This document shows, in pieces, positions 54,941 through 64,000 of a stretch of DNA of 64,000 bases (position 1 is the first letter of the stretch; each line of letters begins with the position of its first letter). Made by a program: the position numbers and the translations under genes. This stretch comes from Diphasiastrum complanatum (Eukaryota > Streptophyta > Lycopodiopsida > Lycopodiales > Lycopodiaceae), in contig CM055109.1 of NCBI GenBank assembly GCA_029204225.1, positions 36,492,991 through 36,556,990 on the forward strand, written 5' to 3'. The notes under the pieces are model-generated. The model ran no database searches and was not told the origin of the DNA. It saw only the letters and a program-made list of their open reading frames with translations.

Positions 54941-55687
54941 TGTGGATCCTGTTCCCACGTGTGAAATAAATGTACTTGTCATGTACTATAATCATATAAG
55001 TTGTACATTTGATTTAATTCAAGTTCTAGTGGCTAAAAAGGCCAAAATCTAGTTTTCTAATCATATGACACATGGCATCAATCTATTGATTGCATGAGCC
55101 ACATCATTAGATTAGGTGTCACATCCCATGTGTAGAGGTCTGCTCACATGTGTGAGTTTTGACTTCTAGAAGATTTCTTAGTAGTTCTCCGTATAGTAGG
55201 AAAATGGACCAACAGTGCTCAAAGTAGAAAGCTTGATCCAAGTGTCAATTTTGCATGATGATTTATCATATGACAAAGCATCCTCACATGTGCGAGATCT
55301 GATGCATGATCAGTACCACAAGCTCCAAGAAATGTATATATAGAGGCATATTTGGCCATAATCAACATGAAATATCAATCTTGATTTTTGAAGCAATTTT
55401 GTGTCAATCTCTCCATTTGTCTTCAATTGTTTTGATTGATTTGAGTTTCTATCATAGTGTAACTTGTTTTCAGGCTGGAGTCCGTACTCTGACAGGTTTT
55501 CACACATGTGAAACCAGCGAGTACATTTACCTTCATTAATGATTGTTCTTGTTAGATTTTCATGCCTAGAATTGATCTGGATTGATCTTAATCTTGTGTA
55601 GATTGATAGATCAATTGTATCTAACATCAATCCCTCTCGTGGATCATTTTAGGATCCATTCTTGGTCCTATTTTGCAAATTTCCACA
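54941..55687 (+). repeat. 5' LTR of element H
   Basis: The end ttccaca is fixed by the adjoining primer site. The start tgtgga is chosen because it pairs with tccaca and gives TG...CA over 747 bp; a TATA box (tatatata, 55335) lies inside. The start is uncertain. Confidence 0.55.
55335..55342 (+). promoter_or_regulatory. TATA box of LTR H
   Basis: tatatata in the context aatgtatatatagagg, a normal LTR promoter position. Confidence 0.45.
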
Positions 55688-55700
55688 TGGTATCAGAGCC
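55688..55700 (+). other. Primer-binding site, element H
   Basis: tggtatcagagcc directly follows the LTR end and is of tRNA-Met type. The leader 55701-56287 has no gene. Confidence 0.9.
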
Positions 55701-56287
55701 AAGTACAAGAGGATTTATTGATATTGATGGGGTTGATCCAAAACTAAGCCCAAATTAGCAAGTTTTTGGAAACTAGCTAATTTTGATGTGGTGAGTTGGA
55801 TTTGATAGCTATACTCAAAATTTTTGGACCAGAACTTGTTGTGGGCTGTAGGAGTACATTTCACACGTGTGGGGCCGTACAGATCCGATTTTGGTTGAGA
55901 AAATTCAAATTTATGTATAATTTGACTCACACACCCAAATTTAGAGATTTTTAGTGCAAATTCAAGCTTTTTCTATAAAAATTCTATCCCTTTGATTTGT
56001 TCTTGGATTAGTTCAGCCAAAAAATTTAATTTTATGCTTGATTCAGGTGCATTGAATGAGTTTCTCTGATTTTTTGAGTGCATGTTGAAGTTGAGAGAGA
56101 TATTGCCAAAAATCATAGATTAAGGAGTGATTTTGCAAGGTTGAGACTAGAATCTAAATTTTCATCATTCTAGATTGGTTCATGAGTGATAGAATTGTGT
56201 CTATAAGCTTTCAAATTGATAGAAGAATTTAGGTTCAGATCTCTTAGAGAAACCATAAGTGTTTCTAGTGCTTTTTCACATTAAAAA

Positions 56288-57427
56288 ATGGCATCTATGA
56301 GTGGTTTTTTGCTTGAAGCTAGTGAAAGGCTCACATCCACTAATTATGCTATTTGGAAAGTTCGAATGGAGTCTTTGCTTGTACTCCATGATCTTTGTGA
56401 CATAGTGCTTGAGGTGGAAGTAGAACCTCAAGGAGGTGTTGAATTGGTAAAATACAAAAAGAGATGTAGAGTTGCATTACATTGCATAAAAATGAATGTA
56501 AGTAATGAACTTTTGAAAGAAATCTCATCTTGTACCACATCCAAAGAGGCATGGGATTCACTAAAAGCAGTTTATGAATCCAAGAATACTTAAAGGATAC
56601 TCATGCTTAGGAATCAAATTCTTCAAAGCATTAAAGGAAGTAGTGAAAGTGCCCATAATTATGTTCTTAGGATCAAATCTTTGAATAAGGAGTTGTCTTC
56701 TATAGATGATAAGATCAAAGATGATGAATTAGTTCAAATCATTTTGAATGGATTAGGAGATGATTATTCTAATCTTGTTCAAACCTTTGCTATTCAATAT
56801 TCACTTCCTAGCATTGAAAAATTTCAAAGTGTGCTTGTAAGTGAGGAAAGTAGAATGCTTCATATCAAAAATAGGATGAGTTCCTTATCTTTGAATGATG
56901 GTGATGAAAAAGCTAACTTTTCTTTGAAAGGCAAGAAGAAAAAGTTTCCATCCAAGAAGACTCAAGACATGGAGATGGAGAGCAAGGATGGAGCATCAAG
57001 TTCCAAAGGCAAGAGCAAGAAGGACAAGAAGAAGCTAAAGTGTTTCTTTTGTGAAAAAAAGGGACATTTTGCATCCGAGTGTTACAAGAAGAAGAATGTC
57101 CAAGAGAAGGACAATCAAGACAACCTTGTGCTTGAGGAGGAGGAGGAAGAATACAATCTATCTTTGATGATATCCTCACCACAAACATCTAATCAAGACA
57201 CTTGGTGGATTGATAGTGGGGCAAGCTCCTACATGACTCACCAAAAAGACTACTTTTCTAATCTACTTTCTTACAATAGTTCTAAGAGATTTATCTTCAC
57301 TGCAAGTGATCAAGAATGTGAGATTGTAGGTGTTGGATCCATTCCTTTATGTCTAGGATCTAGACAATGTTCTTTATGTACTTTCAATTACAAAGAACTT
57401 GTTGAGTGTAGGACAACTTATGGATAG
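56288..57427 (+). pseudogene. Gag and protease of element H
   Basis: ATG 56288 opens MASMSGFLLEASERLTSTNY and IWKVRMESLLVLHDLCDIVL, copia gag. A TAA at 56591 interrupts it; the same frame continues RNQILQSIKGSSESAHNYVL, DDELVQIILNGLGDDYSNLV, a Lys-rich stretch (56930-57040), the knuckle CFFCEKKGHFASEC and then the protease WWIDSGASSYMTHQKDYFSN. The frame is lost near 57370. Apart from the single stop and this shift it is in good condition, so H is among the younger elements here. Confidence 0.88.
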
Positions 57428-58205
57428 TGGATTAGATGTACATTTCAAGCATGGAGCATGTTCTATCTTGAAAGATGAAAAATGTATTGCTAATGGTTTC
57501 AAGCAAGAGAGGTTATTCAAATTGGATGCTAATGTGATGGTTGGAAGTGTGAACATGGCAAGGGAGGAGCTCACTCAAGTTGAATTGTGGCACAAAAGGT
57601 TAGGCCATCCTAACTTCAAAGCTATGGAGACCATGATGACAAAGGAGCTAGCAAGTGGACTTCCCAAAACCATATCCAAGTGTGGCAAGCTTTGTGAAGC
57701 TTGTGGACTCTCCAAATCTCATAAGCTACCATTCAAGAGATCTTTGACAAGTTCTAATTCTTCTCTTGAATCTAATGGTGGAGCTCTTATGTATGTCACC
57801 TTTATTGATGATATAGAGCAAGATACTCTTGGGTTTATCTCTTGTATAAGAACAGTGAAGTTTTTGAGTCCTTTGTAAAGTTTAAAACTCTTGTGGAAAA
57901 GCAACTTAATACTAGCTTGAAAGTATTAAGAATTGATAATGGAGGGGAGTACATCTCCAATAGGATTTTGTGAAACTAATGGCATTAGGAGAGAGTTTAC
58001 TTGCACATATACTCCACAACAGTGTGGAGTAGTTGAGAGAAAGAATAGGACACTATGTGAGTGTGCTAAAGCCTTGAGATTAGATGCATCCCTTCCTATT
58101 TCATTTTGGGGAGAAGCTATTTTGTGTGCAAACTTTCTATACAATAGAATGACTAATAGTGCCATCAAAGGACTTATACCTTATGAAGTATTTCATGGCA
58201 AATAA
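57399..58205 (+). pseudogene. Integrase region of element H
   Basis: It reads MLSVGQLMDSGLDVHF, ELWHKRLGHPNFKAMETMM (His-His of the zinc region) and CGKLCEACGLSKSHKLPFK (Cys-Cys). ALMYVTFIDDIEQDTLGFI is the core, but sequence before it is shortened, so the first catalytic Asp region is gone. After a stop at 57876 and shifts, RIDNGGEYIS (second Asp) and TPQQCGVVERKNRTL (Glu) follow, then FWGEAILCANFLYNRM. It ends YEVFHGK and a TAA, where the deletion begins. Confidence 0.82.
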
Positions 58206-58917
58206 AAGTTCTTATGAACCATCATTGTACTACAAATGTAATGATGGAAAGATCATTATCTTAGTTTTATATGTTGATGACATTATACTCATAGGAAATG
58301 ATCTAGGTGGCATCAAAAATGTAAAAATTTCCTTGTCTAGTGAATTTAAGATGGTAGATCTAGGACTTCTAGAAGTTATACTTGAAATAGAAGTCACTAG
58401 AAGTAATGCTTTTACTTTCATATGTCAATCTAAGTATGCTAGATCAATCTTAGCAAAATTTGGCATGATGGATTGTAAAGGAGTTGAAACTTCCATGGAA
58501 CTAAGTGTAAAAGTTTCTAAGGAAAGTGCTGAAGCATCCTTTGAGGACATCACTACCTATAGAATGCTTATTGGTTCCTTGATATACTTAACCATCACTA
58601 GACCTGATCTTAGTTTTTGTGTTGGCAAATTGAGTCGATACATGCAAAGTCCACTAATATGTCATTGAAAAAGTGCAAAAAGGGTGTTAAGGTACATCTT
58701 GACTACAAAAGAGTATGGCATAGTTTATGAAAGGACTAACATTTGTTTGAGAGCATACTCGGACTCAAATTTTGCAGGTGACAAGATGGATAGAAGATCC
58801 ATAAGTGCATTTGCTACATTCTTATGTGCAGGAGTCATATTTGGCTTTCCAAAAAGCAAGATACCATCTCTCTTTTATCAACAAAATCCGAGTATAAATG
58901 TAAGAACCACCAAGTGA
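58206..58917 (+). pseudogene. RT end and RNase H of element H
   Basis: It joins abruptly with YEPSLYYKCNDGKIIILVLY followed by VDDIILIGNDL, the copia RT active site, then RPDLSFCVGKLSRYMQSP. A TGA at 58666 and a shift precede RNase H with LRYILTTKEYGIVYER and AYSDSNFAGDKMDRRSIS. The first two thirds of RT are missing. The end of RNase H is blurred. Confidence 0.85.
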
Positions 58918-59460
<543 letters not shown>

Positions 59461-59475
59461 TTCTTCCCCCCTTAA
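59461..59475 (-). other. Polypurine tract, element I
   Basis: The minus strand reads ggtttaaggggggaa before the LTR. Confidence 0.75.
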
Positions 59476-59488
59476 ACCATTTCTATCT

Positions 59489-60019
59489 CTAGAAATCAAA
59501 ACTAGAGAAATTCTTCTTTATGCTTTTGACCCTTTCCCATGAATCATCATCCTCATTCCGTCCCTTCCACCTGATCAAGCACTCAGATATAGAACGATTT
59601 TTCAACTGTTTATCTCTGGTTCTGAGTACCTTTTCAGGTTCCAAAAAAACACTAAGCGATGAGTCCTCCAAATGGGTAAGATCTTCCTCTGAACCAACTA
59701 CTTCACCTTCATGCAAACTTAATTTCAATTGACTTACATGAAACACTGGGTGAGCTGTAGTCTTGTTCTGAAGATCTAATTCGTAAGCTAAAGAACCAAT
59801 TTTCTTTATAATCCGAAATAGTCCACAATATCTCATAGACAATTTATAATGTTTTCCTGTACTCATAGTCTTAGAATCCTTAGGTGTTCTAAGATATACC
59901 CAGTCATCAGCTTTAAAATCTTTGGGAGACCACTTAATATCGGCATAGTGCTTAGCTCTATCTTGAGCACTCCGGATACAATCACGGGCTACTTGCAACA
60001 TTTCACACATATCATGCAA
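59489..60019 (-). pseudogene. Integrase C-terminus and chromodomain of I
   Basis: It reads MLQVARDCIRSAQDRAKHYA, SPKDFKADDWVYLRT, AYELDLQNKTTAHPVFHVSQ and the chromodomain PEKVLRTRDKQLKNRSISEC and LIRWKGRNEDDDSWERV, with the aromatic residues in usual places. The start is separated from the integrase core by a shift at 60019-60085. Confidence 0.88.
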
Positions 60020-60084
60020 GAAATTTGCAACTGGATCTTAACAGGCTTTGTCTCCACATTTACCGGAGATGTAGGTTGAAAACC

Positions 60085-60770
60085 TTACATCAGCATAAAC
60101 AGGCTATAACCATTAGCAGAATGTTTCCTACTGTTATAAGCAAACTTAATCAAAGGAATATAATCTTTCCACTGAGATTGCCTGTGAGACACATAAGTTC
60201 TCAACATGTCCTCCATAGTCTGATTAGTTCTTTCAGTCTGGCCATCTGATTCAGGATGATCAGAAGAACTAAAACTAAGCGAGGTTTCAAGCTTATGGAA
60301 TACAGCTGACCAAAAGTGACCTGTAAACTTAGGATCTCTATGACTAACTATATCACTTGGCATTCCATAAAGCCTAAATAATCTTTCCACAAAGATCTGT
60401 GCTAAATCTGAAGCCTTAGTAGTTGACTTGACTAGTATAAAAGTAGCTAACCTTGTCAACCTATCCACCACAACCCAAATAGAATCATTTTGGCGTTGGG
60501 TCCTTGGAAGTCCAACCACAAAATCCATAGATATACTTTCCCATCGTTTCTGAGGGATATCTAGGGGATGTAGCAACCCTCCAGTCTTTAAGCATTCAGC
60601 TTTGGCTAACTGGCAAGGTCTACACTTAACCACATAAGACTCGACAAATGGCTTGAGTTTTAGCCAATGAAACTCTCTTCTGACCAAGTCCAAAGTCCTA
60701 TGTATACCCGGATGACCTACACAGGGAACGTCATGACACTCATAAAGAATCTTCTTCTTTAACTCATCAT
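60085..60770 (-). pseudogene. Integrase core of element I
   Basis: It begins CHDVPCVGHPGIHRTLDLV (His-His), then VVKCRPCQLAKAE (Cys-Cys), SISMDFVVGLPRTQRQNDSI (first Asp), MPSDIVSHRDPKFTGHFW (second Asp) and SDGQTERTNQTMEDMLRTYV (Glu). All zinc and catalytic residues are present. The frame is lost at NGYSLFMLM. Confidence 0.9.
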
Positions 60771-61461
60771 CTACCGGTACACGAATTTTCCCATTCTGAA
60801 ATAGTAACCCACCTCGGATAGAGAACTGTTCCGCTATCTTCTTAGCTTTCGAGACCCCTGTGAGTAAATCTCTATTCCATTCTCATTTTTTTCTGTCTCC
60901 ACCATCTTCCAGATGAGACCAAAATGAGAATCTGATTTACATTTTCCTCTCAGTGAGAAAAATAGATCAGTGGAAATCTAGGTGAAAGAAAATTCATTTA
61001 ATTCAGCAATCCAACTAAGTGCATCCGCAACTTGATTAGAGCTGTCCTTGATATATCGGATCTCATGATCAAATTTCTGCATAAGCTCAGTCCAGCGAGC
61101 TTTACGACCCCTTAGATCGTTCTAATTACAAAAGTACTTCAAAGGTTGGTGATCTGTATACACTATAAACTGACTACCATAAAGGTAATACCTCCAGGTT
61201 TTAAGTGCATGCATGTATCACAGCAAATAACTCTTTCTCCTGAGTTTTATAACGCAACTGAGGCCCCGTGAGTTTCTTGCTTTCAAATACTATCGGCCTA
61301 TCCTCCTATAGAAGAACTGCCCCTATTGCCGAATCACTTGCGTCAGTTTGCACGACGAAGGTATATCAAGATTCTCAATCGGTAAAATAGGAGCTGAAGC
61401 AACCATTTGCTTGAGTTTCTCAAAGCATTGGTTCCATTTATCATTCCACTTAATAGGCTTG
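60771..61461 (-). pseudogene. RNase H region of element I
   Basis: Broken frames on the minus strand include KWNQCFEKLKQMVASAPILP, QFIVYTDHQPLKYF, RKARWTELMQKFDHEIRYIK and SSNQVADAL. There are several stops and shifts. Confidence 0.75.
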
Positions 61462-62503
61462 CTAGGTTGACCTCTTTTTTTCTTTATTAGCTCTGTCTTT
61501 AGTCAAATTATTTACTGGTGCTGCCACTTTAACATAATCCTCAATTGACTTACGAAAGAAAACTGTAAAACCGAGAAAAGATTTAACTTCTCTAATCGTC
61601 TTCGGTATCGGCCAATCAAGCACTGTCTTGACCTTACTCTCATCAATCTCCAACCCACTACGGGTGATCTTATGACCGAGGCACAACAACTCATGCTTAA
61701 AGAACTCACATTTAGATTCCTTACCATAGAGTTTCTCTCGTCTGAGAATATCTAAGACAGTCTTAAGATAACTCAAATGCTCCTTAAGTGTTCTACTGTA
61801 GATGAGGATATCATCTAAGAATACAACCACAAACTTTCCTAGATATGGACGAAAAAGATCATTCATCATTTGTTGGAACGTAGTTGGTGCATTCGTTAAC
61901 CCAAAAGGAAGCACAAGAAATTCATAGTGACCGAATCTTGTCCAAAAACCATTCTTCTGCACGTCACCCAGATGAATCCTAATCTGATGATATCCGGTTC
62001 TAAGATCTATCTTTGTGAAGTATTTAGCTCCACCTAAACGATCTACCAGATCATCCATACGAGGCAAAAGATATTTATTTTTAATAGTTACTTTATTCAA
62101 CCCTTTGTAGTCCACACACATCCTGAAGCCTCCATCTTTCTTCGCTTTCAGAAGAACAGGAGCGTCCCAAGGCGAGTTACTTGGCTGAATATAAACACAT
62201 CTTTAGGTAATTTTCAATTTGCTTAGTAATCTCTACCTCTTCTTTCTGAGAAAACCTATAAGGTTGTCTAGAGATAGGGTGACTACCTGGAATTAGCTCA
62301 ATCTTATGGTCTACCGATCTGGATGACGGTAATCCATGAGGTAATTCTTCTGGAAATACATCTTTGAATTCAGACAATAACTTATTCTTCTCAATTTGCT
62401 CCTGATCTAAGTCTACCGAGTTAAGAATTTTTGACAATTCACAACTACTTGGATGCATTTCATAAATCCAAAATTGGCTTAGCAAATAAAGAATAAGCTT
62501 CAT
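61462..62503 (-). pseudogene. Reverse transcriptase of element I
   Basis: The N-terminal part (62503-62177) has FKDVFPEELPHGLPSSRSVD and HKIELIPGSHPISRQPYRFS. After a shift the frame from 62121 reads CVDYKGLNKVTIKNKYLLPR, YFTKIDLRTGYHQIRIHLGD, FLVLPFGLTNAPTTFQQMMN and FVVVFLDDILIYSRTLKEHL with the active box FLDD, then FLGFTVFFRKSIEDYVKVAA. It is disabled by the shift near 62150 and by the frame end at 61462. Confidence 0.9.
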
Positions 62504-63038
62504 ACTGTGAATAAAAAATCTCCATTACATTTGCAAATGAACTCATCCCAGATGGATGTACAAAATTGTCTCCAAACAATGTAACTATTTCTTTACCCTC
62601 GTGAAAAGAGAGAACATGCATCTCAAAATCTATTTTAGGATGCTTATTAAATAACCACTCGTATCCTAGAATAATATCCGTACGTGCTAAATCTAAAACA
62701 TGAAAATCAATTAACTCTCTATAATCATGGATCCAAATAGGGAGTCTTGGAACTTTCACATCCCACGTCTCCAACTCCACTCCTGAAGCTAGATATACAC
62801 GATATCTATGGTTACTGGCTTCAATTTTGAGTCCGAGTCTCTGCACAAGACCAGAGTTAATGAAATTATGAGTAGATCCACTGTCCACTAAAATCCTAAC
62901 TTCATGTCCATTAACAGTGCCTTTCAAACGAAATAAATCATTTGGCAAGAATGAAGTAGTACTGAAAGAACAATCACACTCACAATTAATTTTATTAATT
63001 TCTAGCTTAAGATTCTCTTTACCTGGCATCTCAATCAC
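62460..63038 (-). pseudogene. Protease of element I
   Basis: It reads FRLKGTVNGHEVRILVDSGS then THNFINSGLVQRLGLKIEAS, with active site DSG, and later DIILGYEWLFNKHPKIDF. The frame is open for 192 codons and overlaps the start of the RT frame. Confidence 0.88.
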
Positions 63039-63970
63039 TTGAGCTGCGCCTTTCTTTCGTTATGGGCAGAATTTCATAACGTGTCCAGGCTGACCACAAT
63101 GGAAAGAAACATTGGTCCTTCTAGTCTTTTTCTGGGACAACTTTTTCTTTTGTCTAAATTAAAATGCAGCTTGATCCAATTCATCGAAATATTTTTTATT
63201 CTTATTCTCACGACTCTTTTTTTTTTTTTTTTTTTTTCTGGCTGGATCCAGATGATCCAGATGGATTAGCCTGTAACTGCTTCCTAGATGCCACAACCAT
63301 GGAGTCATACACTTTCGCGACACAAACTACATCATCAAAGGTTTGAAGCACGTTACGCTTACACTCATTCTGATAATCTGCAGGCAAACCTAGGATAGAC
63401 TGTCACAATCCAGTTTTGCGAATGAGGGGACTTTATCCCACAATCGAATGAGGGGACTTTATCCCACAAATCAATAAAATATTGTAGGTACGAGTCCAAA
63501 CTCCGAGTACCCATTTTGCAATTCACAAATCTTTGGTAAAAATGCGAGTCGTCCACAACCATAAACGACTTTCTGAACAGCTCCATAAACTCGTCCCATG
63601 TGGTAGGTTTAGGTTGTAAATCATGCCACCACAACGAAGCTTTACCACAGAAGAACAGAATAATACTCTCTATCTTTTTCTCCTCAGGAATTCCGTGTAG
63701 ATTAAAACAACCAATCCACTTGGTTAACCAGTCATCCACAATTTCAGGCTTCTTCTCTTTCTTCTCCCCCGAAAATGGTTCGGGCTGAAAGCCCAAATTC
63801 GGAACAGACAAAGCTCTCACTTGATTTAACAGTACTTTCATTTGTTGATTACGTAAAGTGTTCCTGTTGTTTATCTCATTAAGCACTTGGCTTAATGACT
63901 GACAAATTTGCAGATAGGTAGGCATTGGCACCTGACCATCGAGAGCTGCATTTGCATTATCGTCTGCCAT
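63039..63970 (-). pseudogene. Gag of element I
   Basis: From 63970 it reads MADDNANAALDGQVPMPTYL, FQPEPFSGEKKEKKPEIVDD, IESIILFFCGKASLWWHDLQ and FRKSFMVVDDSHFYQRFVNC. A 26-bp tandem duplication at 63419-63470 shifts the frame in SYLQYFIDLWDKV. The knuckle near 63065-63110 reads SFHCGQPGHVMKFC with Ser in place of its first Cys, and a stop follows. A T run at 63218-63237 (Lys codons on the minus strand) has probably slipped. Confidence 0.85.
63419..63470. repeat. 26-bp tandem duplication
   Basis: cgaatgaggggactttatcc begins two adjacent units at 63419 and 63445, 25 of 26 bases alike. 26 is not a multiple of 3, so the gag frame is broken. Confidence 0.95.
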
Positions 63971-64000
63971 ATTGATTTTCTGACATGCAAAATTTTCTTA

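Larger units (their letters stand above)
54941..58917 (+). mobile_element. Ty1/copia retrotransposon H with internal deletion
   Basis: The order is 5' LTR, primer site, gag, protease, integrase part, then RT end and RNase H. The middle, from the integrase core end to the RT palm, is deleted at about 58200. A GA microsatellite starts at 59089 after the RNase H; no 3' LTR was found. Gag is close to the scrap at 9160-9395. Confidence 0.85.
59461..63970 (-). mobile_element. Chromovirus I, right end outside the window
   Basis: On the minus strand: gag from 63970, zinc knuckle, protease, RT, RNase H, integrase, chromodomain, polypurine tract, LTR. It is a different chromovirus lineage from B and E by protein sequence. 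The RT and integrase catalytic motifs are mostly intact but frameshifts separate the domains. Confidence 0.88.

Overview
This is nuclear DNA of a flowering or other seed plant. It holds one intron-split host gene on the + strand, surrounded and filled by at least nine transposable elements in different states of decay. Support for this comes from plant-type LTR retrotransposons primed by initiator-tRNA-Met-like sites, a plant-type hAT transposon, long GA microsatellites and a gene whose exons read as a known plant family. I see no rRNA, tRNA, CRISPR or bacterial features. The species cannot be told from the sequence.

Layout. 1-2828: left part of a Ty3/gypsy element (A), with LTR end, primer site and decayed gag. 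2829-9159: nearly full-length minus-strand chromovirus (B) with a chromodomain integrase. 9160-9395: copia gag scrap. 9396-12577: mostly unexplained, with a duplicated block around GA repeats and a candidate minus-strand LTR. 12580-about 17480: Ty1/copia element (C) split by a complete small gag-only copia element (D, 14298-16746, 5-bp target duplication). 18277-35588: five 3' exons of a FAM114/DUF7798-like gene. Its last intron is 15.7 kb and contains a complete 6.5-kb hAT transposon (24362-30902, 8-bp target duplication). 38864-42522: a deleted relative of B (E). 46013-52790: plus-strand Tat-like Ty3/gypsy element (F) with a second, archaeal-type RNase H after integrase. 52791-54130: leader, primer site and LTR of a minus-strand Tat/Athila-like element (G). 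54941-58917: copia element (H) with a large internal deletion. 59212-63970: minus-strand chromovirus (I) running off the right edge.

How the parts relate. The host gene is the only sequence that looks maintained: five exons join in frame with consensus splice sites and no stops. Every transposon protein is broken by stops or frameshifts. Many stops fit CAG, CAA or TGG turned into a stop by a C-to-T or G-to-A change, and one such change (CAG in B, TAG in E) can be read directly. The most interesting points are the hAT element with its AT-hook C-terminal extension and an opposing small ORF, an amber codon shared by the gag genes of B and E, a three-fold repeat of the primer-binding region in F, and the terminal RNase H of F with an intact D-E-D set beside a degenerate native RNase H.
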